Shown here piece by piece: positions 17,286 through 27,700 of a DNA stretch of 64,000 bases. The notes under the pieces were generated by a model, which was not told the DNA's origin, ran no database searches, and worked only from the letters and a program-made list of their open reading frames with translations. Both the position numbers and the translations under genes were made by a program. The DNA is from Taibaiella sp. (GTDB taxonomy: Bacteria; Bacteroidota; Bacteroidia; Chitinophagales; Chitinophagaceae), in NCBI GenBank assembly GCA_013815385.1, contig JACDGL010000004.1, positions 124,001 through 188,000 of the forward strand. The letters are read 5' to 3'. Numbering within the stretch: the first letter of the stretch is position 1; every line of letters begins with the position of its first letter.

Positions 17286-17453
17286 TTGTTTTTTTTCTTT
17301 ATTAACAAAAACCTTTGTAATCTTGCATCATCGCCAACGTAGTCATTCCAGCCTTCGTTAAGCCAAATTCGGAATCCTCCCGATTCCATTTTCAAAATAA
17401 TCAACCATTTAGTTATTAATAATCTACTTAAGTCATTTTAGAAAAACGTTAGC
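17286..17453 (+). promoter_or_regulatory. rho upstream leader with hairpin
   Basis: This 168-base gap precedes rho. A hairpin with arms GGAATC (17371-17376) and GATTCC (17382-17387) sits in its middle. An approximate -7 box (TAATCTTG, one mismatch) is near 17319, which would give an untranslated leader of well over 100 bases. No clean box is present, so the transcription start is uncertain. Confidence 0.35.
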
Positions 17454-19214
17454 ATGCCTTACGACATTGTGCAATTAAACGATATGCTCGTTCCCGAGCT
17501 CGTGGATGTAGCTGAAAGCCTGAAAATAAACAATGCCCGCTCTCTTGATAAACAAGCCCTCGTCTATAAGATACTGGATCAGCAGGCCACAAACCATGGT
17601 GGCGGCGGCGCTGATAAGCCTACCGATACAGAAGGCAATGAGAAAAAGAAAAGGGGCCGCAAGCCTACTTCACAGCCTGCTTATAGTAAAGTAGGTGGCA
17701 GCGAAGAAAAACACGTTGAAAAACGTGAAAAGGCTGTAGAAGCTGAAGATGATAAAAAACGCCGTGGCCGCAAGCCAAAATCTGAAAATATACCCCAGGC
17801 CTCCCAGAATACCGAAAATGTACCTGCAGCTGAGGGATGGTCTACATTAATGAATAACATTGACGAGACACCTGTAAAGGAAAATGTTCAGGTTACAGCC
17901 CATGTGGAACCTAAGGAGGAAACAGGAATTACAATGCCTACGCCGGAGGAAAACAGTGAAAACCAACAGCCACAACCTGACCATCAGACAACCCAGCAAC
18001 CTGTTGAGGCCAATAGCCGTCCACAACAGCAACCTTACCGCAATAATCCGCGCCGCGAACCTCAGCCAGCAAAACAGGAAAGTAATTTCAATATAGAGTT
18101 TGATGGTATTGTAGTTAGTGAGGGTGTGCTGGAAATGATGCCTGACGGCTACGGTTTCCTGCGCAGCAGTGATTATAATTATCTGAGCTCACCGGATGAT
18201 ATTTATGTATCCCCTTCCCAGATAAAACTATTCGGTCTTAAGACAGGCGATACTGTAACAGGCAGTGTGCGCCCACCTAAAGAAGGTGAAAAGTATTTCG
18301 CTCTGCTGAAGGTTGAAACCATCAATGGTAAACTGCCGGATGAGATCCGCGATCGTGTGCCATTCGATTATCTCACGCCGCTTTTCCCTTTTGAGAAATT
18401 AAGTCTCACCAGCACCAGCAATAACTACAGCACTCGTATCATTGACCTTTTCACCCCTATAGGTAAGGGCCAGCGCGGACTGATAGTAGCACAGCCAAAA
18501 ACAGGTAAAACGATGCTGCTGAAAGAAGTGGCAAATGCAATAGCGCGTAATCATCCTGAGTGCTACCTGATGATAGTACTGGTAGATGAGCGCCCTGAAG
18601 AGGTTACTGATATGCAACGCAGCGTACGTGCAGAGGTTATAGCATCCACATTTGATGAGCCTGCTGATAAGCACGTAAAAGTTTCTACTATCGCACTGCA
18701 AAAAGCTAAGCGCCTGGTAGAAGTAGGCCATGATGTAGTGATATTGCTTGACTCAATTACCAGGCTTGCCCGCGCGCACAATACCGTAGCCCCGTCAAGT
18801 GGCAAAGTACTAAGCGGTGGTGTGGAAGCAAATGCAATGCAAAAACCTAAACAATTCTTCGGTGCGGCACGTAAAATAGAAAACGGCGGCTCCCTTACCA
18901 TACTGGCTACTGCCCTTATAGATACCGGTTCCAAGATGGATGAAGTGATCTTTGAAGAATTTAAAGGTACTGGCAATATGGAATTACAGCTCGATCGCCG
19001 CCTTGCTAACAAGCGTATGTTCCCTGCTATCGATATTACATCCTCCTCTACCCGTAGGGATGACCTGTTATTAGATAAGGATACACTTAATAAAATGTGG
19101 GTGCTCCGCAATCATATATCAGATATGCATACGGACGAAGCAATGAACTTCCTGATGCAGCAGATGCGCGGTACTAAAAGCAATGAAGAATTTCTGGCTA
19201 CTATGAACAAATAG
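17454..19214 (+). CDS. rho: Transcription termination factor Rho
   Basis: A 586-residue hexameric RNA helicase, longer than the roughly 420 residues of E. coli Rho because of an inserted region. Residues about 8-43 form the Rho_N helical domain. Residues 44-210 are a low-complexity, charged and glutamine-rich insert with two AT-hook-like RGRKP motifs (67-71 and 104-108). The cold-shock RNA-binding domain starts near [14 protein letters not shown], the Walker A is QPKTGKT, and the Q/R-loop region [21 protein letters not shown] is intact. It terminates untranslated transcripts. A strong hairpin terminator follows 15 bases after the stop. Confidence 0.97.
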   Translation: MPYDIVQLNDMLVPELVDVAESLKINNARSLDKQALVYKILDQQATNHGGGGADKPTDTEGNEKKKRGRKPTSQPAYSKVGGSEEKHVEKREKAVEAEDDKKRRGRKPKSENIPQASQNTENVPAAEGWSTLMNNIDETPVKENVQVTAHVEPKEETGITMPTPEENSENQQPQPDHQTTQQPVEANSRPQQQPYRNNPRREPQPAKQESNFNIEFDGIVVSEGVLEMMPDGYGFLRSSDYNYLSSPDDIYVSPSQIKLFGLKTGDTVTGSVRPPKEGEKYFALLKVETINGKLPDEIRDRVPFDYLTPLFPFEKLSLTSTSNNYSTRIIDLFTPIGKGQRGLIVAQPKTGKTMLLKEVANAIARNHPECYLMIVLVDERPEEVTDMQRSVRAEVIASTFDEPADKHVKVSTIALQKAKRLVEVGHDVVILLDSITRLARAHNTVAPSSGKVLSGGVEANAMQKPKQFFGAARKIENGGSLTILATALIDTGSKMDEVIFEEFKGTGNMELQLDRRLANKRMFPAIDITSSSTRRDDLLLDKDTLNKMWVLRNHISDMHTDEAMNFLMQQMRGTKSNEEFLATMNK

Positions 19215-19229
19215 TTGACTTCATATCTA

Positions 19230-19270
19230 TAAAATAAGAAAGGCGCTCAATGAGCGCCTTTCTTATTTTA
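19230..19270. terminator. Perfect hairpin between convergent rho and thiolase genes
   Basis: Bases 19230-19249 are the exact reverse complement of 19251-19270 around a single central base, a 20-bp perfect inverted repeat. The GC core (AGGCGCTCA/TGAGCGCCT) is flanked by AT-rich arms that give a T-rich run on either strand, so it should work as a bidirectional intrinsic terminator. Confidence 0.9.
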
Positions 19271-19285
19271 TACCAATAAATAGAT

Positions 19286-20464
19286 TTATACTGCTTCTAT
19301 TACTATGGCACTTGCACCGCCACCGCCATTACAAATACCGGCAGCACCGTACTTGGCGCCTTTCTGTTTCAGAACATTTAATAGTGTCACAATGATACGC
19401 GCGCCACTTGCGCCAAGAGGATGTCCTAAAGACACAGCCCCGCCATTTACATTTACCTGTTCAGGTTTCAGGTGCATCTTCTGGCTGTTTACAATACCCA
19501 CTACACTGAATGCTTCGTTCAGTTCAAAATATTCTATATCCTCCATTTTAAGGCCCGCCTTAGCTACTGCTTTAGGTACGGCTATAGATGGTGTGGTAGT
19601 GAACCACTCAGGAGCCTGCTCTGCATCTGCAAAGCCTTTTATTTTTGCAAGAGGTTTTATACCTAGTGCGTCCGCCTTTTCTTTACTCATCAGCACTACC
19701 GCAGCAGCGCCATCATTCATTGTGCTTGCATTTGCAGCGGTTACAGAGCCATCTTTAATAAAGGCAGATTTCAAAGAAGGTATTTTATCAAATTTTACAT
19801 TGTATGGCTCTTCATCTTTTGCAAATAGTATAACCTCCCCTTTTTTCTGTGGTATCTCTACAGGAACTATTTCATTGACAAAACGCCCTTCATTAATAGA
19901 GGCCTGGCTGCGATGGTAGCTTTCTATGGCAAACTCGTCCTGCGCTTCGCGGCTGATGTTACATTCTTTAGCACACAATTCCGCCGCATTACCCATAGGA
20001 TAGTCTTTATACACATCGGTGAGTCCGTCTTTTGCAAGACCATCCACTAATGTTACATTACCATACTTATTACCCCAGCGCTGGCTGGCATTATAAAATG
20101 GTACATTGCTCATGCTTTCCATACCACCTGCTACTACAACATCATTATCACCCAGCATGATGGATTGTGCGCCTAGCATAATCGATTTCATACCGCTGGC
20201 GCATACTTTATTTATAGTAGTACAGGGTACGTTATCCGGTACACCTGCAAATCTTGCAGCTTGCCGTGCAGGTGCTTGCCCCAGGTTTGCCTGCATTACG
20301 CAACCCATCAACACTTCATTTATATCTTCTGCTTTTATTCCCGCTTTTTCTATTGCACCCTTTATAGCTACGGCACCTAGTTTGGTAGCAGAAAAATCTT
20401 TTAATGATCCGCCCCAGCTACCTATTGGCGTGCGCACGGCGGAGACGATATATACTTCCTTCAT
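19286..20464 (-). CDS. Acetyl-CoA C-acyltransferase (thiolase)
   Basis: A 392-residue thiolase from the ATG at 20464; this start gives the family N-terminus MKEVYIVSAVRTPIG, whereas a longer frame to 20530 adds a non-family extension. The nucleophile is the Cys of KVCASGMKS (about residue 89), and GHPLGASGAR and CNGGGGASA supply the catalytic His and second Cys. It condenses or cleaves acetyl-CoA and acetoacetyl-CoA, in fatty acid oxidation or short-chain metabolism. A -7 box lies 22 bases upstream. Related acyl-CoA genes (etfBA, enoyl-CoA hydratase) occur elsewhere in the window, not in one operon. Confidence 0.95.
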   Translation of the reverse strand: MKEVYIVSAVRTPIGSWGGSLKDFSATKLGAVAIKGAIEKAGIKAEDINEVLMGCVMQANLGQAPARQAARFAGVPDNVPCTTINKVCASGMKSIMLGAQSIMLGDNDVVVAGGMESMSNVPFYNASQRWGNKYGNVTLVDGLAKDGLTDVYKDYPMGNAAELCAKECNISREAQDEFAIESYHRSQASINEGRFVNEIVPVEIPQKKGEVILFAKDEEPYNVKFDKIPSLKSAFIKDGSVTAANASTMNDGAAAVVLMSKEKADALGIKPLAKIKGFADAEQAPEWFTTTPSIAVPKAVAKAGLKMEDIEYFELNEAFSVVGIVNSQKMHLKPEQVNVNGGAVSLGHPLGASGARIIVTLLNVLKQKGAKYGAAGICNGGGGASAIVIEAV

Positions 20465-20486
20465 GAAAATAAATTTTTTAGACCGC

Positions 20487-20494
20487 CAAATGTA
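20487..20494 (-). promoter_or_regulatory. -7 box of the thiolase gene
   Basis: On the minus strand the sequence reads TACATTTG, an exact TAnnTTTG match, 22 bases before the ATG at 20464. This supports the shorter start for the thiolase. No clear TTTG is seen at the -33 position. Confidence 0.55.
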
Positions 20495-20694
20495 CATAAA
20501 AAATGAGCGCCGGTATGTTTGAAAATCCAAGCTTATAGTGTAATTAAATCAATGTATTAAAGATTTGTCTACAATATGTCATAATAGCTTATAAGTGGTT
20601 AAATGGTAGTTAAATAGAACGTCGAAAATTGGTAAAGACGCCCGCCATTCCTATATTTGAATTCATCCCAACCAAATTATTTAAACGTAAGAAT

Positions 20695-21537
20695 ATGAAG
20701 AGAGCGATCCTGTGTATAGCCGTTTATCTGATCTCAGCGACAATTTTTAAATCTGTAAGAGCTGGTGAATCTATTGTGTCATTATCTCCTGCAAATGAGG
20801 TTTATGTCACTCACCTGTACCACCAGATCGATTTTGGCAAAAACCCACTCTCTTATGATGTGTTTGAAAAAGCATATCGTGGATATAGGAACCTGAAGGA
20901 AGCGGGCAAACTGAATGATCAGAAGAATTTGCTTACAGTTTGCGACTTTACCCTTTCTTCTTCCCAGAATCGTATGTGGATCATAGACCTTGCTAATAAA
21001 AAGGTGCTGTTCAATACTTACGTAGCGCATGGCCAGGGATCAGGCGAAGAATTTGCAACAGCTTTCTCTAACAGGAATGATTCTCACCAAAGCAGCATTG
21101 GGTTTTATGTAACGGGGGATACTTACATAGGCGAGCATGGTGCGTCTTTAAGACTTATGGGCATGGATAATGGCTACAACAACGCAGCTTATGATCGTGG
21201 CATAGTAGTACATGGCGCTGATTATGTAAGCGGCCAGTTTGTAACTAACAATCAGCGTCTGGGTCGTAGTTGGGGTTGCCCAGCGGTACCAAGCCAATTA
21301 TCTGCTCCTATTATTAATACGATAAAATCAGGTACTTGTCTTTTTCTATATTATCCTGAAAAGAAGTATTTACAAACAGCATACTGGCTGAATAAAAAGA
21401 TAGATCATATGCCTGCCGACCAGTTTACAAATGACCTGCAAACTCCATTAATGGCTTTTGCAAAGAGAGATACCGTAATACAATATCTTTCACCAACCGG
21501 CAAAGTGGATAGTATGAGCCATACCGGTCGTATGTAG
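20695..21537 (+). CDS. Murein L,D-transpeptidase catalytic domain family protein
   Basis: A 280-residue exported protein from the ATG at 20695; an in-frame TTG at 20629 would place 22 residues before the signal peptide and is rejected. The signal peptide covers about 20 residues. The C-terminal half matches the YkuD-related family: VVHGADYV, then GRSWGCPAVP, which holds the expected catalytic Cys in a SxGC context. It should act on peptidoglycan cross-links or on lipoprotein attachment in the periplasm. A hairpin terminator follows. It stands alone between the thiolase and the carbonic-anhydrase-like gene. Confidence 0.85.
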   Translation: MKRAILCIAVYLISATIFKSVRAGESIVSLSPANEVYVTHLYHQIDFGKNPLSYDVFEKAYRGYRNLKEAGKLNDQKNLLTVCDFTLSSSQNRMWIIDLANKKVLFNTYVAHGQGSGEEFATAFSNRNDSHQSSIGFYVTGDTYIGEHGASLRLMGMDNGYNNAAYDRGIVVHGADYVSGQFVTNNQRLGRSWGCPAVPSQLSAPIINTIKSGTCLFLYYPEKKYLQTAYWLNKKIDHMPADQFTNDLQTPLMAFAKRDTVIQYLSPTGKVDSMSHTGRM

Positions 21538-21563
21538 TATACTTTTTGATCACCTCTTTAACT

Positions 21564-21600
21564 GCCTAAAGCAATTCGATGCTTTGGGCTTTTTATTTTT
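21564..21600 (+). terminator. Intrinsic terminator after the L,D-transpeptidase gene
   Basis: Arms GCCTAAAGC (21564-21572) and GCTTTGGGC (21581-21589) pair with one G-T wobble around an 8-base loop, followed directly by a run of eleven bases that is almost all T (21590-21600). It ends 16 bases before the next ATG, so the following gene needs its own promoter or read-through. Confidence 0.85.
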
Positions 21601-21616
21601 AAGCTTACTTTTAGGT

Positions 21617-22216
21617 ATGGTCTACTCATTCAAAGGTTTTGTACCTGTTGTGCATCCCTCATCATTCATCCATCCTTTAGCAGCGGTTACGGGCAATGTG
21701 ATAATTGGCAAAGATGTATATATAGGACCGGGTGCAGCGCTGCGTGGAGACTGGGGAGCTATAATAATTGAAGACGGGTGTAATGTGCAGGAAAGTTGCA
21801 CGATACACATGTTTCCCGGTATTACAGTACTGCTGAAAGAAGGCTCACATATTGGTCATGGCGCTATTATTCATGGCGCTACTATAGGCCGCAATGTTAT
21901 GATCGGTATGAATGCAGTAATAATGGATGAAGTGGAAATAGGTGATGAAAGTATAGTGGGAGCTATGGCATTTATCAATGCCAATACTATCATACCCCCA
22001 CGCTCATTAGTAGTAGGGAATCCGGGTAAAATAATCAAAGAGGTGACCGATGAAATGATCGGATGGAAAACAATGGGTACCCGTCTGTATCAAACTTTAC
22101 CACAGGATTGCTTTGATACCCTGTACGAATGTGAACCATTAAGGGAAATCCCAGCTGATCGCCCGGCACAGGCAACACTGTACGATACCTGGAATAAAAT
22201 AAAGAATAGCCAGTAG
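21617..22216 (+). CDS. Gamma-carbonic-anhydrase-like hexapeptide protein (PaaY/CaiE-type)
   Basis: A 199-residue left-handed beta-helix protein from the ATG at 21617; a TTG at 21584 lies inside the preceding terminator. Hexapeptide repeats run from about residue 20 to 140. The three zinc-ligand-type histidines are seen in CTIHMFPG and SHIGHGAIIHGA, and QESCTIH with RGDWG nearby matches the gamma-carbonic anhydrase family. Family members are carbonic anhydrases or PaaY-type thioesterases; the tail with EPLREIPADRP is typical of the PaaY branch. Exact activity is uncertain. It converges on uppP with 6 bases between the stops. Confidence 0.85.
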   Translation: MVYSFKGFVPVVHPSSFIHPLAAVTGNVIIGKDVYIGPGAALRGDWGAIIIEDGCNVQESCTIHMFPGITVLLKEGSHIGHGAIIHGATIGRNVMIGMNAVIMDEVEIGDESIVGAMAFINANTIIPPRSLVVGNPGKIIKEVTDEMIGWKTMGTRLYQTLPQDCFDTLYECEPLREIPADRPAQATLYDTWNKIKNSQ

Positions 22217-22222
22217 GTATTA

Positions 22223-23071
22223 TTATTTAGAATGGCTTGTCACCATTGCCGTCTTCGCTTCAGTATTCTTGCTTCCTTCTTTTTTGATAACGCCTGTGTA
22301 GATCATAGCAAATATGGCTATAGCAGCAAGTATGCGATAGATGCCAAACGCGCGGAAAGAATGTTTTTGCACATAGCCAATAAATGTGCGTATTGCTATT
22401 AGCGCTACTATAAACGCTATTACATTTCCTGCTATCAGCATGGTCATATCATTGCCCTGAAGGGTATAACCTAGTTTATGAAAATCCCACAGCTTCTTTG
22501 CTGTAGCAGCAAACATGGTGGGCACTGCAAGGAAGAAAGAAAATTCTGCTGCCAGCTTACGTGTAAGTTTTTGTTGCAGCCCGCCAACTATAGTAGCTGC
22601 GCTACGCGATACCCCCGGTATCATAGCTATTACCTGGAAGCATCCTATTAAAAATGCTTTACCATTACTTATTTCGCCCTCGTTTTCTATAGCAGGTTTT
22701 GTAAACAACCTATCTATAAATAATAATACGATACCCCCTACCAGGAACGACCATGCTACAGTAACACTACTTTCCAGTAAAGCATCTATCTTTTTAGATA
22801 GCAAAGCGCCGAATATGGCAGCTGGTATAAATGCGATGATCAATTTGACGTAAAACGACAAACGGGTTTTATCAAAGAACTTCTTGTGATATAATACTAC
22901 TACTGAAAGGATAGCTCCTAACTGGATACATACCTCGAATAGCTTTACAAAAGCTTCTTCATTAATGCCCATTATAGCGCTTGCAATGATCATGTGGCCG
23001 GTAGAAGAAATAGGAAGGAACTCGGTAATGCCTTCTACTATGCCGAGTATTATAGTCTGGAGCCAGGTCAT
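22223..23071 (-). CDS. uppP: Undecaprenyl-diphosphatase
   Basis: A 282-residue polytopic membrane enzyme of about eight helices. It has [14 protein letters not shown] (about residues 13-26) and [14 protein letters not shown] (about 155-168), the two active-site signatures of the BacA/UppP family. It removes a phosphate from undecaprenyl pyrophosphate so the lipid carrier can be reused for peptidoglycan and for the exopolysaccharide made by the left-hand locus. It follows queE by 3 bases and probably shares the folD-queE-uppP transcript. Confidence 0.96.
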   Translation of the reverse strand: MTWLQTIILGIVEGITEFLPISSTGHMIIASAIMGINEEAFVKLFEVCIQLGAILSVVVLYHKKFFDKTRLSFYVKLIIAFIPAAIFGALLSKKIDALLESSVTVAWSFLVGGIVLLFIDRLFTKPAIENEGEISNGKAFLIGCFQVIAMIPGVSRSAATIVGGLQQKLTRKLAAEFSFFLAVPTMFAATAKKLWDFHKLGYTLQGNDMTMLIAGNVIAFIVALIAIRTFIGYVQKHSFRAFGIYRILAAIAIFAMIYTGVIKKEGSKNTEAKTAMVTSHSK

Positions 23072-23074
23072 AAG

Positions 23075-23707
23075 CTATGGTATATTAATGTATTTATGTG
23101 TTTGTAAAGATAATTGCCATTGCGGATGTTGCTGTATATATTCTATTATCTGAGGAACAATTTTTTCTTTCCTGCTCCATTCCGGCTGCAGGTACAATTT
23201 GCAATCTTTAGGCACATTGAGTGCATGGGTTTCCGCCCACGCAAAATCCGACATATTATAGACTACCACCTTTAGTTCATCAGCTCTTTCCAGGCATTCA
23301 GACAGGGGGGCTTTAAACTTTTTAGGTGAAAGCGTTACCCAATCCAATGCCCCACTAAGCGGGTGTGCCCCCGATGTTTCAATATGCGCTTTAAACCCTG
23401 CATTATGAAGTTCATCACATAGCGGTACCAGGTTGTGCATAGCCGGTTCGCCTCCTGTTATTACCGCTATACGACCTTTACAAGCTGCCGCCGTATTCAC
23501 GATTTCCTGTACCCGCATTTTAGGATGCATATCTGCATCCCAGCTATCTTTTACGTCACACCAAACGCACCCCACATCGCACCCGCCAAGGCGTATGAAA
23601 TAGGATGCCTGCCCTGTATAGTAGCCTTCGCCTTGTAGCGTATAGAAGTGCTCCATTACCGGGTACATCACTGTATGTATAATATTATCTATCAAAATAT
23701 TTTCCAC
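23075..23707 (-). CDS. queE: 7-carboxy-7-deazaguanine synthase
   Basis: A 210-residue radical SAM enzyme. The cluster-binding cysteines lie in GGCDVGCVWCDVKDSW (about residues 43-56), a CxxxCxxC motif, and FYTLQGEGYYTG is the family's N-terminal signature. TGGEPAMHN is the glycine-rich SAM-binding block. It makes the 7-deazaguanine ring for queuosine in tRNA. Translation may start at the Met in VMYPVMEHF rather than at 23707, which would shorten the protein by about 13-17 residues. It sits between folD (4 bases) and uppP (3 bases). Confidence 0.93.
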   Translation of the reverse strand: MENILIDNIIHTVMYPVMEHFYTLQGEGYYTGQASYFIRLGGCDVGCVWCDVKDSWDADMHPKMRVQEIVNTAAACKGRIAVITGGEPAMHNLVPLCDELHNAGFKAHIETSGAHPLSGALDWVTLSPKKFKAPLSECLERADELKVVVYNMSDFAWAETHALNVPKDCKLYLQPEWSRKEKIVPQIIEYIQQHPQWQLSLQTHKYINIP

Positions 23708-23711
23708 GCCG

Positions 23712-24596
23712 TTAATTAACGTAGGCGTGCATTTTAGCTGCTTCCAATGTGTTTTTCATCAATCCGCATATGGTCATTGGCCCCACACCTTTTGGCACAG
23801 GCGTAATGTAGCTGCATAGCGGTGCTACATTATCAAAATCCACATCGCCTACCAGCCTTGCACCACTTTTCTTACTTGCATCATCTATCCTGTTTATCCC
23901 TACATCTATTACTACGGCACCTTCCCTTACCATATCAGCTGTAACAAATTTTGGCCGGCCTATAGCTGCTACTATCAGATCGGCAGTAATGGTTATATCG
24001 CTAAGATTGCGGGTTCGGGAATGGCAAAGGGTCACGGTAGCATTTCCGGGTTTGCCATTGCGGCTCAGCAGTATAGACATTGGCGTACCAACAATATTGC
24101 TTCGCCCTATTACCACGCAATGCATACCATCAGTATTGATATTATAATGCTCCAGCATAAGCAAAATGCCATATGGAGTAGCCGGCAGGAAAGTAGGCTG
24201 CCCAAGCAGCATTTTGCCCTGGGTTATTGGGTGAAAGCCATCCACATCTTTCAGCGGGCTGATGCTATTGATCACTTTATCCGGCGATATATGTTCGGGT
24301 AAAGGTAGTTGTACCAGTATCCCATCTACATCATCGTTATTATTCAGCTGGTGTATCTGGTCGAGTAAATGATGCTCTGTAATGTCAGTTTCAAAGTGCA
24401 GCATGGTAGAATTAAAACCTAATTCTTTGCATGTACGCACCTTAGCGCCTACATATGCTGCGCTGGCAGGGTTTTGTCCTACCATAATGACAGCCAGATG
24501 AGGGGTTTTACCGCCTTCTGCAATCATTTTTTCAGCATCCTTTTTTATCTGCTCCTTTATATGTGCAGCGGTTGCTGTGCCGTCCAGAATTTGCAT
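23712..24596 (-). CDS. folD: Bifunctional methylenetetrahydrofolate dehydrogenase/cyclohydrolase
   Basis: A 294-residue enzyme from the ATG at 24596, which gives the family start MQILDGTATA; a longer frame to 24614 adds six odd residues and would start inside the promoter box. The catalytic Lys lies in the AYVGAKVRTC segment, and VQLPLPEH, DVDGFHP and GRSNIVGTP are standard FolD blocks. It interconverts one-carbon tetrahydrofolate forms using NADP. A -7 box ends 4 bases before the ATG, so its mRNA may lack a leader. It heads the folD-queE-uppP run. Confidence 0.96.
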   Translation of the reverse strand: MQILDGTATAAHIKEQIKKDAEKMIAEGGKTPHLAVIMVGQNPASAAYVGAKVRTCKELGFNSTMLHFETDITEHHLLDQIHQLNNNDDVDGILVQLPLPEHISPDKVINSISPLKDVDGFHPITQGKMLLGQPTFLPATPYGILLMLEHYNINTDGMHCVVIGRSNIVGTPMSILLSRNGKPGNATVTLCHSRTRNLSDITITADLIVAAIGRPKFVTADMVREGAVVIDVGINRIDDASKKSGARLVGDVDFDNVAPLCSYITPVPKGVGPMTICGLMKNTLEAAKMHAYVN

Positions 24597-24600
24597 GGCG

Positions 24601-24608
24601 CAAAGATA
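24601..24608 (-). promoter_or_regulatory. folD -7 box next to the start codon
   Basis: On the minus strand the bases read TATCTTTG, an exact TAnnTTTG match, and only four bases (CGCC) lie between it and the ATG at 24596. A leaderless or nearly leaderless transcript is expected. No clear -33 element was found. Confidence 0.6.
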
Positions 24609-24654
24609 AAGCAATAGGCCGATAGTACCATTAGCAGCAGATACAGCATGTTGC

Positions 24655-24682
24655 CCAAAAGAAAAGCTGCCCGAAGGCAGCT
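24655..24682 (-). terminator. Terminator of the metal efflux operon
   Basis: On the minus strand AGCTGCC and GGCAGCT (24682-24676 and 24671-24665) form a 7-bp stem around a stable TTCG-type loop, followed by TTTTCTTTT. It lies 30 bases after the stop of the RND pump gene and just before the folD promoter. Confidence 0.85.
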
Positions 24683-24711
24683 CCCGTGTTTGATCCGGCT
24701 TTAGTTTCAGA

Positions 24712-27700
24712 TCAAGGTCTTTCTTTACTTACCATACCCATTTTGTGCAGTAATTTCCTGTTCTTGCGTTTATGCGTAAGGTTATGTGCCATTGTATAAA
24801 TAATTGGCAATATAAGTAGGGTAAGTATAGTAGATGTAACCAACCCGCCTATTACCACTATAGCCAGTGGCTTCTGCGTTTCAGAACCTATACCCGTACT
24901 AATCGCTGCTGGCAACAAGCCTATTGCAGCCATCAGTGCAGTCATCACCACTGGCCTTATGCGCGACTGCACCCCATGCTCTATGGCATGGTGCAGGGTA
25001 AGTTTCTCTTCCAGGTTCTTTCTGAATACGCTTATAAGGATAACCCCGTTCTGGATACAAACCCCGAACAATGCAATAAACCCGATACCTGCGCTTATGC
25101 TGAAGTTCATACCTGTAAGATGCAGCGCCAGTATACCTCCTATCAGGGCAAAGGGAACATTCATAAGCGTTAAAACAGCATCCTTTACATTACCATAGGT
25201 GATAAAAAGTATCAGGAATATGGCTATCAGGCATAGTGGAACTACCTGGGTCAGGGTAGCAGAGGCGCGTTGCGCATTTTCAAACTCCCCATTCCACGAC
25301 ATTGTATATCCCCGGGGCAGCTTCACATTTTTCTTCATTTTACGCTGTGCTTCCGCTATGGTACTGCCAAGATCCCTGCCACGCACAGAAAATTTCACCG
25401 GTATATATCGGGAATTATTATCCCTATACACAAAAGAAGGCCCTGTTAGCACTTTAATATCGCTGATCTCATTTATGGGTATCCTGGTGCCATCCTGTGT
25501 TGGCACCATTAGCTGCTCTATCTTTTCTTCTGTGTTACGAAAGTCTTTCTCATAGCGTACCCTTATATCAAATTTGCGCTCTCCCTCATACAGTTGGGTA
25601 GCTGCCTTACCGCCTATCGCCATTTCTATCACCGCATTGGCATCGGTAATATTTACGCCATATAGTGCCATTTTCTGCTGGTTCAGTTCTATATGAAATT
25701 CAGGCTGGCCCAGATTACGCAGCACTCCAAGATCTTCCACTCCCTGCACAGTATGCAGTTGTGCCATCACCTGGTTTGCCAGTGTATCCAGCCGGTCAAA
25801 GTCTTTACCAAATATTTTTACGGCCATTGATGCAGGCACACCCGCCACCGCTTCTTCCACATTATCTCTGATCGGTTGCGAATAGTTGAGTAATATACCT
25901 GGCAGCTTGCTCAGCTGCTTATGAAGGTCATCTATAAGGCTTTCTGTGGTTACTCCTTTAGGCCAGTCTTCTTTCTGTTTCAGGTCTACAGCTATTTCCA
26001 CATTAAAGAACCCTTTGGGATCTGTACCATCCACAGTACGTCCTACCTGTGCCAGGGTATGCTGTACCTCGGGGAATTTCTCTATAATGCTGATCATCTT
26101 TCGGGATACCTGGTTCGATGCATCGAGCGAGGCACTCATTGGCAACTGTGCCTTTACCCATAGGGCACCCTCATCCAGTTCGGGTAAAAATTCACTCCCT
26201 AGAAATTTAGCTGAAATAAAGGTGAGGCCCATTATGGACACCGCTACTATCAGGCTGGTACGCTGATGTGCATACACCCATCTAAAGGCTTTCATAATAT
26301 TCCGCTCAAAAAAACCTACAACTATGTTATGTTTTTCCCTAACATTTTTGCGTAGTAATATGCTGGATAAGGCAGGCACCAATGTAAGTGTGTATATCAA
26401 TGCCCCGAGTAACGCAAAACCCAGGGTATAGGCTAGTGGGGAGAACATTTTTCCTTCCACTTTCTTGAAGGCAAAAATGGGAACAAGACACGTAAGGATG
26501 ATGATCTTGGAGAAGAATATTGCCTTACCCATTTCGGTACCTACATTTTTAAACAGCCCCAGTTTTGCCAGTTTATTAAACCGTTCCATGCCCACCTCTT
26601 TTGCGCGATGGTCAAGTGCTACAAAGAGCCCTTCCACCATCACAACGGCACCATCTATGATGATACCAAAATCTACCGCCCCCATCGATAATAGGTTTGC
26701 CGTCATTCCCCTAAGCCGCATCAGCATAAATGCAAACAGCAACGCCAGCGGCACTATTATACCTACTATAAGTGTGGTACGCCAGTCGGCCATAAAGATC
26801 AATACAATGAGCGTGACCAGTATAATTCCTTCAAACAGGTTGTGCAGTACGGTATGTGTTGCATATTCCATCAGTGTACTGCGATCATAAAATGGAACGA
26901 TCTTCACATCCTTTGGCAGCGTATTCTCGTTAAGGTCTTTTACTTTTTCGTGTATGCCATCCAGTACTTGTTCCGCATTCTCGCCCTTGCGCATCACGAT
27001 TATACCTTCTACTACATCTTCTTCTTTATCCCGCTTCACATCGCCCAGGCGGGGCTTTTCTGTTTCTACAACATCGGCTATATTCCTTACCAGTATAGGC
27101 ACTCCATGTATCTTGGTAACTATTACATTCCTTATCTCGTTTATATCATTCAGCAACCCTATACCTCTAACTATAAATGCCTGTCCGTTTTTTTCAAGTA
27201 CATCACCACCCACGTTTATATTGCTCTTGGCTACCGCATTATATACATCGAGCGATGTAAGGCCATAGTTAGTGATGCTATTGGGGTTTACCCTCACTTC
27301 GTATATCTTCTCCCCGCCGCTAAAGGTGTTCACATCGGCCACACCCGGTATCGATTTGAATTGCCGGTCCAATACCCATTCCTGTATCGTATTCAGTTCA
27401 CGGATATTCCTGGTCTTGCTTTCCAGGGTATAGCGGTAAATCTCTCCGGTTGGGCCGTAAGGTGGCTCTACCTCTGGTGATGCACCATCGGGCAGGCCGG
27501 CATTACCCAAACGGGTAAACACCTGCTGCCTCGCAAAGCCATCATCTATATTATCATCGAAAATGATTCGGATATACGATAATCCGAATGCCGATGTAGA
27601 GCGCAGGCTGGTCTTGCTCTGTACAGAATTAAGAACAGTTTCCAATGGTATCGTTACGAACTTCTCTACCTCTTCTGCACTGCGGCCGGGCCATTGGGTA

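Noticed and set aside
20629-20694. TTG-started extension of the L,D-transpeptidase
   Set aside because: It would put 22 polar residues before a good signal peptide; the ATG at 20695 gives a normal exported protein.
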